Positions 12,092 through 22,862 of a stretch of 64,000 nucleotides of DNA are shown here, one piece after another. A model generated the notes under the pieces. The model was given only the letters and a program-made list of their open reading frames with translations. It was not told the DNA's origin and searched no databases. The translations under genes and the position numbers were made by a program. The stretch comes from Lycium barbarum (lineage: Eukaryota; Streptophyta; Magnoliopsida; Solanales; Solanaceae). Location: contig NC_083344.1 of the NCBI RefSeq assembly GCF_019175385.1, forward strand, positions 4,316,965 through 4,380,964, read 5' to 3'. Numbering within the stretch: position 1 is the stretch's first letter; each line of letters begins with the position of its first letter.

Positions 12092-12115
12092 GATAATAAT
12101 AACAGCAGCGGAATA
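11515..12115. repeat. (TAA)n / (AATAAT)n-rich microsatellite tract in the Ogre LTR
   Basis: About 600 bp dominated by AATAAT, GATAAT and TAATAA triplets, with pure TAA runs near 11672-11700 and 12048-12090. The matching tract in the right LTR (30608-31190) has different run lengths, as expected from slippage after insertion. Confidence 0.92.
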
Positions 12116-12250
12116 ATAAAACGTGGGTGTTAATAAAAGACTAATAATTATAGTAAAATTTAGGCGCATGTTTTTTTTTTTAATTTCTCAAAATATCAGA
12201 AGTATAAATAGGTATTTCGGGGAGAGGCGGGACAAAATTGGGTGTCAACA

Positions 12251-12267
12251 ACTTGTCCCTCTTTGCC
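12251..12267 (-). other. Polypurine tract of the Ogre
   Basis: The minus strand reads GGCAAAGAGGGACAAGT immediately before the 3' LTR start TGTTGACACC. Confidence 0.75.
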
Positions 12268-12819
12268 TGGTAATGATGAAAGAATTTTCGGGCAAAGACG
12301 TTGACTTAGTAGCCTATTTTGTCCCGGCTAGAGGATTGTGGAGGACTAAGGGTGAAGAAAATTACGGCCGAACTCTGGTCTTTGAATCGCCTACATATCT
12401 CGGGTAGTACGAGAATCAAGCCGTGTGTAGTTCTGGGAAGACTACGACACCTATGACTGGCAACTCACGATTTGATGCGAATCTTCGCAAAAAATATTGT
12501 CCCAGTGTCGAATTATGATGACACTGGGTATCGTGATAGAACCCTGAAAATTGATTGTGCTGGAATGTGAACGGGAAATTCGAATTTGGAGCCGAGTGTC
12601 CGAGGTAGATCTTTGACCCTTGTCGAGAAGTCTTCTTGTCCTTCCCGACGTATTGCCCCAGTTCGCTGCCGAAGAAATAGGTCCACGTTGCGCTAAAGCT
12701 CCTGCGAAACTAAAACTAGATGAAAATAGTCAGTAAGAATAAATATTGAAATACAGCGACGCAGGTGCGGTGCAATGCGGCCGAGAGCATGTGCAGGGTA
12801 CTAATAAATAATAACAAAA
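12268..12819 (-). other. Ogre 3' untranslated segment between tandem array and polypurine tract
   Basis: No ORF with coding character. At 12385-12432 it carries a diverged version (CGCCTACATATCTCGGG...GAATCAAGCCGTGTGTAGTTC) of the unit triplicated at 15158-15432. Just before the array it has AGGTGCGGTGCAATGCGGC, which recurs in altered form just after the array (14517-14535). Confidence 0.7.
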
Positions 12820-14515
12820 CAAGGCATGTGCGGTGCAATGTCTTTATGCGGAAATTTAAAAGGGCGGTGCATGGCCCATGTGATATATGAAAGACGGTGC
12901 TCAGCCTTATGCAAAAATTTTAAGAGGGCGGTGCATGGCCCATGTAACATATGGAAGGCGGTGCTAAGGGCGGTGCGCAGCCCATGCAGAAATTTAAAAG
13001 GGCGGTGCATGGCCCATGTAATATACGAAAGGCGGTGCACAACCTTATGCAGAAATTTACAAAGGGCGGTGCATGGCCCATGTAATATATGAAAGCGATG
13101 CGAAGGGCGGTGCGCAGCCCATGCAGAAATTTAAAAGGGCGATGCATGGCCCATGTAATGTATGAAAGGTGGTGCTCAGCCTTATGCAGAAATTTACAAA
13201 GGGCGGTGCATGGCCCATGTAATAGATGAAAGCGATGCAAAGGGCGGTGCGCAGCCCATGCGGAAATTTAAAAGGGCGGTGCATGGCCCATGTAATGTAT
13301 GAAAGGCGGTGCTCAGCCTTATGCAGAAATTTATAAAGGGCGGTGCATGACCCATGTAATATATGAAAGGCGGTGCATGGCCTTATGTAGAAATTTAAAA
13401 GGGCGGTGCATGGCCCAGGCAATATAAAAGCGATGCGAAGAGCGGTGCGCGGCTCATGCATCATATGAAAGGCGGTGCATGGCCTCATGCTGAAATTTAA
13501 AAGGGCGGTGCATGGCCCAGGCAATATAAAAGAGATGCGAAGAGCGGTGCGCGGCTCATGCATCATATGAAAGGCGGTGCATGGCCTTATGCTGAAATTT
13601 AAAAGGGCGGTGCATGGCCCAGGCAATACATGAGAGCGATGCGAAGGGCGGTGCGCAGCCCGTGCATCACATGAAAGGCGGTGCATGGCCTTATGCAGAA
13701 ATTTAAAAGGGCGGTGCATGGCCCAGGCAATATATGAAAGCGATGCGAAGGGCGGTGCGCAGCCCATGCATCATATGAAAGGCGGTGCATGGCCTTATGC
13801 AGAAATTTAAAAGGGCGGTGCATGGCCCAGTAAATATATGAAAGCGATGCAAAGGGCGGCGCGCAGCCCATGCATCATATGAAAGGCGGTGCATGGCCTT
13901 ATGCAGAAATTTAAAAGGGCGGTGCATGGCCCAAGCAATATATGAAAGCGATGCAAAGGGCGGTGCGCAGCCCATGAATCATATGAAAGGCGGTGCATGG
14001 CCTTATGCAGAAATTTAAAAGGGCGATGCATGGCCCAGGCAATATGAAAGCGATGCGAAGAGCGGTGCGCAGCTCATGATTTGATATGAAAGGCGGTGCA
14101 TGGCCTTATGCAGAAATTTAAAAGGGCGGTGCATGGCCCAGTAAATATGAAAGCGATGCAAAGGGCGGTGCGCAGCCCATGCATCATATGAAAGGCGGTG
14201 CATGGCCTTATGCAGAAATTTAAAAGGGCGGTGCATGGCCCAGGCAATATGAAAGCGATGCGAAGAGCGGTGCGCAGCTCACGCATCATATGAAAGGCGG
14301 TGCATGGCCTTATGCAGAAATTTAAAAAGGGCGGTGCATGGCCCAGTAAATATAAAAGCGATGCGAAGAGCGGTGCGCAGCTCATGCATCATATGAAAGG
14401 CGGTGCATGGCCTTATGCAGAAATTTAAAAGGGCGGTGCATGGCCCAGGCAATATGAAAGCAATGCAAAGGGCGGTGCGCAGCCCATGCACCATACGAAA
14501 AACGGTGATTAATGT
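12820..14515. repeat. Tandem array of about 16 units of 104 bp in the Ogre 3' region (satellite-like)
   Basis: From about 13380 onward a 104-bp unit recurs with exact spacing. Each unit has three GGCGGTGC-type submotifs, an AGAAATTTAAAAG segment and a CATCATATGAAAG or AATATATGAAAG segment. The proximal part (12820-13370) uses the same submotifs in a different order. Some units are a few bases shorter because of small indels. The long minus-strand open frames of about 90-236 codons through this array arise because the repeat lacks stops; they repeat the same peptide and are not genes. Arrays between integrase and 3' LTR are known in Ogre elements and are proposed sources of satellite DNA. Confidence 0.95.
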
Positions 14516-15157
14516 AGGTGCAGTGCAATGCGGCTGCAAGCACACGCAGTGGCAAAAAATAAAAGCAATGTATTCGAAGGCAATATAAAATATTTGTGCG
14601 TTGATATATATTTGAAGAAAATAATTTGCAAGATTAGCTTATTGTGATCGCCGAAAGTTATTTATATTTGAAGACATAATTGATAGAAGAATGCTCAAAC
14701 CGTTTGACGCGCCATCATTTCAAGGTCGTGCCTATTTCGCTCCTGCAACTTGGCAACCTGCATCCAAAGAAAATTTTGTAAGTTTGGGGAGGGGGTTGAT
14801 TCGCGTTGACTAGGGGATCTGGCTCTTGCGCTTCGTGCCTCCAGCTTCGTATGAACTTGTAACCTCCGCTCATTTTAAGTCTTGGCCGACTAGTAAACAG
14901 TCTGATTAGAATCACATTATTTCGAAAAAATAGACATAGTAAACTATATGTATGGTGATAAATAATTTTGCTGAACTCGGAACTGTGACACATTGTGAAA
15001 CAAAGCGAATGCCCCTTTTCCGAAGTTTTCTTCTGCCCGACGACTCTGTTGAACAATATTCTCCCGAGTCTGTCGATGTTGTCTTACGGTGATCCCTTTT
15101 AAAAAAAAAATGTCCCAGTTTCTGGCGCAAGGGATGTTGATCTTTTCAAAATGGCGA
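14516..15157 (-). other. Ogre 3' spacer between the tandem array and the 101-bp triplicate
   Basis: Begins with the diverged array-edge motif AGGTGCAGTGCAATGCGGC. The rest is unique sequence with no coherent reading frame. Short minus-strand open frames at 14715-15130 match nothing I recognise. Confidence 0.6.
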
Positions 15158-15432
15158 GACCGAGCCTATATGGGCTGCCTACGTATCCCCCACGGGAATC
15201 AGGTCGAGCGTAGTTCATATTACAAGCGGAAATAAAATTGGGGAGAATAAAATGATGTGACCGAGGCCTGTGCGGGCCGCCTACGTATCCCCCATGGGAA
15301 TCAGGTCAGGCGTAGTTCATATTACAAACAGAAATATGTTGAGGGTTAAGAAATGATGTGACCGAGGCCTATGCGGGCCGCCTACGTATCCCCCATGGGA
15401 ATCAGGTCAGGCGTAGTTCATAATTACAAGGA
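15158..15432. repeat. Three tandem copies of a 101-bp unit in the Ogre 3' region
   Basis: Units start at 15158, 15259 and 15360 with GACCGAG. Each contains GCCTACGTATCCCCCAYGGGAATCAGGTC and GCGTAGTTCAT (written here as separate motifs). Copies 2 and 3 are closer to each other than to copy 1. A fourth, diverged relative lies at 12385-12432, on the other side of the 104-bp array. Confidence 0.93.
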
Positions 15433-15567
15433 AAAAAAAAAATTCGAGACAAATTCTATCTTAAAGACCTAACCCGATATAGGTTTGTCATGCGTCCCGC
15501 TAAGGGAGAGTAGTGCTATTACATGGAAAAGTGTTGAAGAATATTTCATGCAAATAAAAGAAGGTTT

Positions 15568-18500
15568 CTAAATATAATATCTCTTGACGGCATCTGCGTT
15601 GATAGCTTTCGGCCAAATTTCGCCATCCATTTCTGCTAGGATTAATGCTCCTCCAGTCAATACCCGATGAACCATATAAGGTCCCTGCCAGTTAGGTGCA
15701 AATTTTCCTTTGGCTTCATCTTGACATGGGAATATGCGTTTCAGTACCAATTGCCCTGTTTTGAATTGCCTCGGTCTTACCTTCTTGTTGAAAGCTTTGG
15801 CCATTCTATTCTGATAAAGCTGTCCATGACAAACGACATTCAATCTCTTTCAGTCAATGAGCATCAATTGTTCGTATCGATTCTGCATCCACTTAGCGTC
15901 ACTTAACTCAGCTTCTTGGATGATTCTCAAAGATGGTATTTCTACCTCAGCAGGTAACACCGCCTCTGTCCCATAGACCAAAAGATAAGGTGCTGCCCCC
16001 GTTGAAGTTCTCACAGTAGTGCGATAACCGAGGAGAGCTAACGACAGTTTTTCGTGCCAATGCCTGTAATTATCGATCATCTTCCTCAGTATTCTTTTGA
16101 TGTTTTTGTTCGCTGCTTCGACTGCCCCATTCATCTGAGGGCGATAAGGAGTGGAATTGCGATGAGTAATCTTAAATGTCTCGCAAATGTCCCGCATTAG
16201 ATCACTGTTAAGATTAGCTCCATTATCTGTTATAATTGACTCTGGGATTCCGAATCGGCAAATAATGTTGCTCCGAACGAAATCTGCTACCACTTTCTTT
16301 GTTACCGACTTGTGCGAAGATGCTTCCACCCACTTTGTGAAATAATCAATGGCTACCAAAATGAACCTGTGTCCATTCGACGTGGCTGGCTCGATAGGAC
16401 CAATGACATCCATACCCCAAGCTGCGAAAGGCCACGGAGAACTTGTCACATTTAATTCATTTGGCGGAACCCGAATCAAATCACCATGAATCTGACATCG
16501 ATGACATTTATGCACGAAACGGATACAATCTGATTCCATAGTCATCCAGAAATAGCCTGCGCGAAGGATTTTCTTGGCCAGATTAAAGCCATTCATATGA
16601 GGCCCACATGTACCGCCATGCACTTCTTCAACCAACCGAGCCGCTTCTTTAGCATCAACACATCTTAATAATCCTAAATCTGGAGTCCTCCTATACAGGA
16701 TTTCTCCACTTAGGAAGAAATGGTTTGCTAATCTCCGAAGCGTTTTCTTCTGAACACTGGTTATGCCTTCCGGATAGTCTCCTGTCTTAAGATATTTGTT
16801 AATGTCGTAGTACCAAGGTTCTCTATCAGGCTCTTCGTCCACATAGAAGCAATATGCCTGTTGATCGTGCACATTTATCTTGACAGGATCTATGCGATTC
16901 TTGTCCGGGTGCTGAATCATAGAGGACAGAGTGGCCAAAGCATCAGCGAACTCGTTCTGTGTCCTTGGAACGTGTTTGAATTCCACCCTGATGAATCTCT
17001 TACATAAATCTTTCACGCAATGCAAGTATGGCAGTATTTTCCCGTTCTTAGTGGTCCATTCGCCTCGCACTTGATGAACCAGTAAGTCTGAATCGCCTAT
17101 AACCAAAAGTTCCTGTATATGCATATCAGCGGCCATTCTGAGGCCAAGAATACAAGCCTCATATTCTGCCATATTATTGGTACACAGGAACTTGATTTTG
17201 GCTGAAATGGGATAGTGCTGTCCTGACTCTGAAATCAAAACTGCTCCAATGCCGACCCCTTTAGCATTTGCCGCCCCGTCGAAAAACAGTCTCCACCCTG
17301 GGTACTCTTCTGCGATATCTTCCCCGATGAACAACACTTCTTCATCCGGGAAATAGGTTTTAAGGGGTATGTATTCCTCGCCCACAGGATTTTCTGCAAG
17401 ATGATCAGCTATCGCCTGCCCTTTGACAGCCTTTTGAGTAACATACACAATATCAAACTCGCTCAACAACATTTGCCACTTAGCTAGCTTCCCCGTAGGC
17501 ATAGGCTTCTGGAAGATGTACTTGAGTGGGTCCATCCTTGAGATGAGGTAAGTAGTATATGCAGACAAATAATGTCTCAACTTCTGTGCAACCCAAGTCA
17601 AAGCACAACAGGTGCGTTCCAATAACGTATACCGTGCCTCGTAAGGTGTGAACTTTTTGCTCAAGTAATATATTGCTCGCTCTTTCCTTCCTGTTTTGTC
17701 ATGTTGACCTAATACACATCCAAACGCGTTCTCCGATACGGACAAATACAATAGCAAAGGTCTTCCAGCTTCTGGAGGCACCAAAACAGGCGGGCTAGAC
17801 AAATATTCTTTGATTTTGTCAAAGGCTCTTTGGCAATCTTCAGTCCATTTGGTAGGAGCGTCCTTCCTCAATAACTTAATTATTGGTTCGCATATCACCG
17901 TTGATTGCGCTATAAATCGATTGATGTAGTTGAGACGCCCGAGGAAACTCATCACATCTTTCCGACTCTTTGGGGCAGGCAACTCCTGAATGGCCTTTAT
18001 CTTCGAGGGGTCTAACTCTATGCCCCTTCTGCTCACAATAAAACCCAACAACTTCCCTGCAGGAACACCGAATGCACGTTTTGCGGGGTTCAACTTCAGA
18101 TTGTATCGCCTCAACCTGTCGAAGAACTTTCTCAAATCCGTCAGATGGTCTGAGCTCTTTCGCGACTTGATGATGATATCATCCACATAGACTTCAATCT
18201 CTTTATGGATCATATCATGGAAGATGGTGGTCATGGCTCTCATGTACGTGGCCCCTGCGTTTTTGAGCCCGAAAGGCATCACCCGATAATAATACACCCC
18301 CCAAGGTGTGATGAATGCTGTTTTCTCTGCATCTTCCTCGTCCATCAGGATTTGGTGATATCCCGCGTAGCAGTCAACGAAAGACTGCAACTCATGCTTT
18401 GCACAATTATCAATGAGCATATGGATATTTGGAAGGGGAAAGTCATCTTTCGGACTGGCTCTGTTGAGATCCCGATAATCTACGCATACCCTAACCTTGC

Positions 18501-19018
18501 CATCCTTCTTTGGCACGGGAACGATATTGGCTAGCCAAGTGGGGTACATCGTAGTTCGAATGACCTTGGCATCAAACTGCTTAGAGATCTCTTCCTTGAT
18601 TTTTAAGCTCAAGTCTGATTTAATGTTTCTTTTCTTTTGCTTTATCGGAGGACATGATGGATCAAGAGACAACTTATGCGAAACAATGTCAGTGCTCAAT
18701 CCGGGCATATCATCGTAAGACCAAGCGAACACATCTATATATTCCTTCAGGAGTTTGATCAATTCTTCTCTCTGCGACGGGGTCAAATGGACACTGATTC
18801 TCACTTCCATAATGATTTTTGAATTACTCAAATTTATAATTTCCGTTTCATCCAAATTTGGTTTCAGCTTATTTTCAAAATACTCAAAATCCTTAGTTAA
18901 TCCCTCAGGTTGCATATCCCCTTCATATTCTTCAGAATCTTGCTCGGCATTTCCTACGGGCTTGCTTGTTTCATTATGTGTCACATTCACAGTATTGGCA
19001 GATTTGTTAATTTGATTG
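15568..19018 (-). CDS. Ogre pol exon: reverse transcriptase, RNase H, archaic RNase H, integrase (one in-frame stop)
   Basis: Copies the element RNA into DNA and integrates it. The frame is open from the predicted splice acceptor at 19018. Numbering residues from 18990: RT about 140-310 (VPVPKKDGKVRVCVDYRDLNR at 157-177 in two overlapping motifs; YVDD at 268-271); the RT-linked RNase H follows. A second, archaic RNase H starts near FFDGAAN and retains MAEYEA, GDSD and FADALA acidic positions. Integrase has an H...H...CHRC zinc motif and D, D, E in GMDVIG, ITDNGAN and NGAVEAANK. A TGA at 15850-15852 interrupts the frame. The same frame continues to 15568 with the integrase C-terminal LVLKRIFP...FAPNWQGPYMV segment, so the lesion removes only about 90 residues. 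Gene order and the two RNase H domains place it in the Tat/Ogre lineage. Confidence 0.93.
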
Positions 19019-19197
19019 CTGAAAAATAAAAGAAAATTAATTAAGCAAAGACGGAAAAAATATAAATAAAAGCATGGCTTGAAAATTGCATTTGAACTTC
19101 AAAGTTTAGAGGCAAAAATAACAAAAGCATAGACACGATTCAGGCCTCAATTTCAAATCGTGTCTGTTTCATCAAATGCTGAATACAATTAGTCTAC
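19019..19197 (-). other. Ogre intron between protease and RT (about 179 nt)
   Basis: On the minus strand the donor TTG|GTAGACT (intron starts 19197) overlaps the gag-pro stop codon TAG. The acceptor TTTTATTTTTCAG (ends 19019) follows a strong pyrimidine tract. Exon ends TG and C combine to one codon, so splicing removes the stop and keeps gag-pro and pol in one frame. An intron at this place is a known hallmark of Ogre elements. The exact sites are inferred from motif and phase. Confidence 0.85.
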
Positions 19198-22100
19198 CAA
19201 GACTCCCGGAGAAACGGGGGCGGGTTACAAATCCAATTGTTCAAACGACATCCTGGCTCTGCATCCCGGATAGTCGGGTCTTCAGAATACCCATCCGAAA
19301 CCATACTGCATTCAGTTTCTTCTTCGGTGATGAATAAGTGTTTAAAACTTTCCAGGAGTTTGTCTTCAAGCGTTTCCTCTCGTGCTTGGGCAGCGGAAGC
19401 CTTAAGAAATGACTGATTCAGGCAAGGAACAGGCTTTGGCAAGGGAATGTCACTTCTTCTTTTGAGACTAGCCGAAGCAATCTCTTCGGGGGTGGGCTCA
19501 TATCCGAGACCGAAAGTATGCTTATGCCCGGGCAGTTGAATTGGTTCCACAATTCCATTCAAGTTCGGACCAAGGCCTTGACCGGGTCGGAAGCCATTCT
19601 TCAGCATCTCCCACGCCACCATCATAAGTACTTGTGGCAATTCCATTCTTTTCGCTTGAGCAGTGCACACATTCTCCTTAATATGAAAAACCGATCCGTC
19701 TAGCCTTTCCACACTTTGAATAGGAGGAATTGAACATTCCGGGTATAAAGAATTGTTGCCTTCTCCATGGATCACTATTTCTTGGTGATTCCACACAAAC
19801 TTCAGGCTCTGATGCAAAGTGGAAGGAACCGCGCCAGCCATGTGGATCCATGGTCTCCCGATCAGCAGGTTGTAACAAGTAGATATGTCCATCACTTGGA
19901 ACTTCACAATGAACTCCACAGGCCCAATCTCCAGAAACAAATCGATCTCTCCAACAACATCTCTTTGGGCTCCGTCAAATCCTTTGACACTGACTTGACT
20001 GTCACGGAGTTTCCCGGCGTCTATCCCTAATGCTCGTAGAGTGGCAACAGGACATATATTCACAGCAGAGCCTCCGTCGACCAATACTTTGGAGATGAAC
20101 TTATCCCTGCATTTGATGGTGATGTTCAATGCTTTGTTATGCCCCAAACCTTCAGGTGGCAACTCGTCGTTATGAAAAGAGACCCGGTGGGCCTCAAGGA
20201 TCTTCCCTACCATAGCCGATAATTTCTCACTGGAAGTCTCGGCCGGAACGTAGGCTTCGTTCAGTATTTTCACTAGAGCGCTCCTATGAGCTTCAGAACT
20301 CATCAATAATGCGAATAAGGAAATCTGAGCTGGCGTTTTCTTCAATTGTTCTACAACAGAATATTCCTTCGTTGGCATTTTTCTCCAGAATTCTTCGACT
20401 TCAGCTTCTGTAACGGCCTTCTTCGGACCATTTTCCTTGCTTGACGCCCCTCGTGCTATCTCTTCGGGGGCATAGCACCGTCCAGACCTAGTCATTTCGG
20501 TGGCAACGGCTTCCACGACTACTCTTCCTTTCCCTTTGTCTCCTTCACCAGATTGATAATCCCAGGGGACTGCTTTGGTGTTGCGAGAAGGTGTTGGGGC
20601 AACGAAAGCTGTGATCCTGGGCCTTGGGGTGAGCACTTCGAATGGGGCCCTCTTTTGAACCGTGATTATTGGAGCAACACAAACCGACGATTCAACCTCC
20701 TCCCTTTCTTTAATTGGCACGATAGTCCCCTCCAGATTGCAATCCTCATCAAGGGTGATCATGTGCACATTTGCATCGCCATGATTCGGCAGCGGATTGT
20801 TGTTTATGTTCGGGGGAGCTTCTTTAAGCTGTATGACCCCTTCCTTGATCAACGTCTCAACTCTATCCTTGAGAGCAAAGCAGCTTCCGGTATCATGCCC
20901 TGCAATTCCTGAATGATATGCACAATGTTTAGTCCCGTCATACCATCCCGGGATGGGATCAGGAGTTCTTCCTTGAATCGGTTGGAGTATCCCTGCCATT
21001 TTCAGCCTCTCGTACAGTTGGGCTAAAGGTTCGGCTAATGGTGTGTAAGTTTTGGTTGGTCTTCTTTCGACATTTGGGCGTGGTCTAGGGGTGTTTTGTG
21101 GGTGGTTTGGTGAATGGTACTGGGGTTGCGTTGCGTAGGTTGGACGGTGTTGTGGTGGGTTTTGGTAGGAAGGTGACCGGGGTGAGTAATATGTTGGTTG
21201 AGTATGATAGACCGGAAGGGGGGTAGGTGGGGGTTGGTAATAAGGCTGAGGTATTTGGGTGTACTGGCTGTAGTGCGAGGGCTGGGGTGAAGAATATTGG
21301 CGGGTTGATTTTGGGGTGGGTCTTTGATCTTGGATGGCCATGACCGGGGATACTCCGTCTCTCTTCTTCTTAGCAGGGTCTGCCTGAATGGCCTGACTTG
21401 TGGCCTGCAAGGCCGCAAGATTTGTAACTCTTCCTGTTTTTATCCCTTCTTCTATGAAGTCCCCCATCCTGATGACTTCAGCAAACTTCTGCCCAATGAC
21501 ACTTAACATTCTCTCATAATATGTGGGGTCCTTTAGAGATTGTACGAAAAGCATCGTCATTTCACTCTCTGCCATTGGAGGCTGGACTTTTGCCGCCTCT
21601 GCTCTCCAGCGCATAGCGTATTCCCGGAAAGTTTCTGTTGATTTTCTCTCCAGCTTCATCAAATAAAACCGGTCCGGGATAGTCTCAGTGTTGAACCTGA
21701 ATCTGTCCATGAATTCCTGGGCCATATCTCCCCAACTGTGCCACCTCTGCGGGTCTTGGTATGTGTACCAATCGAGTGCCTCTCCAGTTAAGCTCCTTAT
21801 AAACAGTTTCATTCTGATAGCTTGATTTTTACCCACTCCGACGAGCTTATCGCAATATGATCTCAAATGAGCCCGAGGGTTTCCCTTCCCGTCGAACATG
21901 TCAAACTTCGGCACCTTATATCCAGCAGGTAACTCAATGTCCGGGTGAATGCACAGATCTTCATATTCAAGTCCTTCACATCCCCTGTTGGTTTGGATGT
22001 TCCTGACTGCTTCCCTCAGACTGCGAAGCTCTTTTGCCACATCTTCGTCCGCTCTTGCCCTAGCTTCCCTTTCCAACTCTTCATAGGGGTCAACTTCTGG

Positions 22101-22862
22101 ATGTTGCAAGGCCTGTGCCTGGGTAGTGAAAGGATGAGCTTCTGCCGCATACTGTGTGTTATGGCTGGCAATATGCGCCAATGGTGTATGGTGAACTGCT
22201 TGGTAGTTTTGGGTATGTGGGTTAATTTGGGTAACTGCAGGTTGAGAAATGTAAGGAGTAGCGAAAGGTTGTGAATTGGTTTGTTGGAAGTTAATTTGCT
22301 GGAGGTTGGCTTGTTGCTGGTCATTTGGTTGTGAAGTAGTTTGTTGTATGTTGGCTTGTTGCGGGATGGTTTGTCGTTGGATAGTTTGTTGCGGGATGGT
22401 TGGTTGCGGGTGGATCTGGTGTGGAATGGTTTGTTGTGGATTTGACTGTTGTGAGGCGGATTGTTGGTTAGTTTGTTGGGGGTTGGAGGTATTTGGATGG
22501 ACTGTGTAAAGCGGAGGGTTTGAGGGAGAAAGTTGTGGAGCGGGTGAATCGACAGGCGAGAAGGATGGTGGAATTGTTGTGTTTGTTCTTTGCTCAGGGT
22601 GAGGGGCGTTCAAAGTGATGGACAGATTGGTGAGATTCCGCAGTCGCTCAATTTCGGTCTGCATATTGGCCATTTGCTGCAACAATTGGGCAATGAGTTC
22701 ATCATTTCCCCCTCCTGAAGCCTCAGGTTCCTCTCTTGGAAGAGTGACGAGTCCCAAGCCAGTCTGTTCGGATGCCCCTGAATCATTCATATTGCCGGAC
22801 GTTCGTGCTTTTGATCTCGTGAAGTATGGGTGGTCCGCCAGTTCACAGTCAACGCGAATCAA
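19194..22862 (-). CDS. Ogre gag-protease, 1,222 residues, with G-patch-like segment
   Basis: Structural and protease part of the polyprotein. Residues about 90-260 are rich in Gln, Pro, Asn and Thr repeats (low complexity). The gag core is near residues 310-480 (FDGKGNPRAHLRSYC, WYTYQDPQRWHSWGDMAQEF). A variant zinc motif, CAYHSGIAGHDTGSC, lies near residue 645. The retropepsin-like region is near 900-1010 with LVDGGSAVNICP near 930, where the active triad reads D-G-G. A glycine-rich MLKNGFRPGQGLGPN segment near 1087 resembles a G-patch. The unspliced frame ends at TAG 19194-19196, which overlaps the intron donor: unspliced RNA yields gag-pro only, spliced RNA yields gag-pro-pol. No internal stops. 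Alternative starts slightly downstream are possible. Confidence 0.92.
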   Translation of the reverse strand: MIRVDCELADHPYFTRSKARTSGNMNDSGASEQTGLGLVTLPREEPEASGGGNDELIAQLLQQMANMQTEIERLRNLTNLSITLNAPHPEQRTNTTIPPSFSPVDSPAPQLSPSNPPLYTVHPNTSNPQQTNQQSASQQSNPQQTIPHQIHPQPTIPQQTIQRQTIPQQANIQQTTSQPNDQQQANLQQINFQQTNSQPFATPYISQPAVTQINPHTQNYQAVHHTPLAHIASHNTQYAAEAHPFTTQAQALQHPEVDPYEELEREARARADEDVAKELRSLREAVRNIQTNRGCEGLEYEDLCIHPDIELPAGYKVPKFDMFDGKGNPRAHLRSYCDKLVGVGKNQAIRMKLFIRSLTGEALDWYTYQDPQRWHSWGDMAQEFMDRFRFNTETIPDRFYLMKLERKSTETFREYAMRWRAEAAKVQPPMAESEMTMLFVQSLKDPTYYERMLSVIGQKFAEVIRMGDFIEEGIKTGRVTNLAALQATSQAIQADPAKKKRDGVSPVMAIQDQRPTPKSTRQYSSPQPSHYSQYTQIPQPYYQPPPTPLPVYHTQPTYYSPRSPSYQNPPQHRPTYATQPQYHSPNHPQNTPRPRPNVERRPTKTYTPLAEPLAQLYERLKMAGILQPIQGRTPDPIPGWYDGTKHCAYHSGIAGHDTGSCFALKDRVETLIKEGVIQLKEAPPNINNNPLPNHGDANVHMITLDEDCNLEGTIVPIKEREEVESSVCVAPIITVQKRAPFEVLTPRPRITAFVAPTPSRNTKAVPWDYQSGEGDKGKGRVVVEAVATEMTRSGRCYAPEEIARGASSKENGPKKAVTEAEVEEFWRKMPTKEYSVVEQLKKTPAQISLFALLMSSEAHRSALVKILNEAYVPAETSSEKLSAMVGKILEAHRVSFHNDELPPEGLGHNKALNITIKCRDKFISKVLVDGGSAVNICPVATLRALGIDAGKLRDSQVSVKGFDGAQRDVVGEIDLFLEIGPVEFIVKFQVMDISTCYNLLIGRPWIHMAGAVPSTLHQSLKFVWNHQEIVIHGEGNNSLYPECSIPPIQSVERLDGSVFHIKENVCTAQAKRMELPQVLMMVAWEMLKNGFRPGQGLGPNLNGIVEPIQLPGHKHTFGLGYEPTPEEIASASLKRRSDIPLPKPVPCLNQSFLKASAAQAREETLEDKLLESFKHLFITEEETECSMVSDGYSEDPTIRDAEPGCRLNNWICNPPPFLRESW

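Larger units (their letters stand above)
6139..12250 (-). repeat. Left (3') LTR of the Ogre, 6,112 bp
   Basis: Starts TGTTACACCCC and ends GGTGTCAACA on the plus strand, so in transcription direction it runs TGTTGACACC...GGGGTGTAACA. It is longer than the right LTR mainly because of the 0.2-kb RTE insertion at 6822-7025, a 12-bp indel near 6640, and longer G, TA and TAA runs. It contains no real gene. A polypyrimidine-rich stretch and a TATA motif (minus strand, 10809-11035) mark the likely promoter part. Confidence 0.96.

Noticed and set aside
12801..14545. Long minus-strand open frames (up to 236 codons) with repeated PCTALLNF / CTAFHMMH peptides
   Set aside because: They lie wholly in the 104-bp tandem array, repeat the same peptide and exist because the repeat lacks stops. 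They are repeats, not a repetitive protein gene.
12820..15432. CRISPR-like array
   Set aside because: Units are directly adjacent with no unique spacers, the context is a plant retrotransposon, and no cas-like gene is present.
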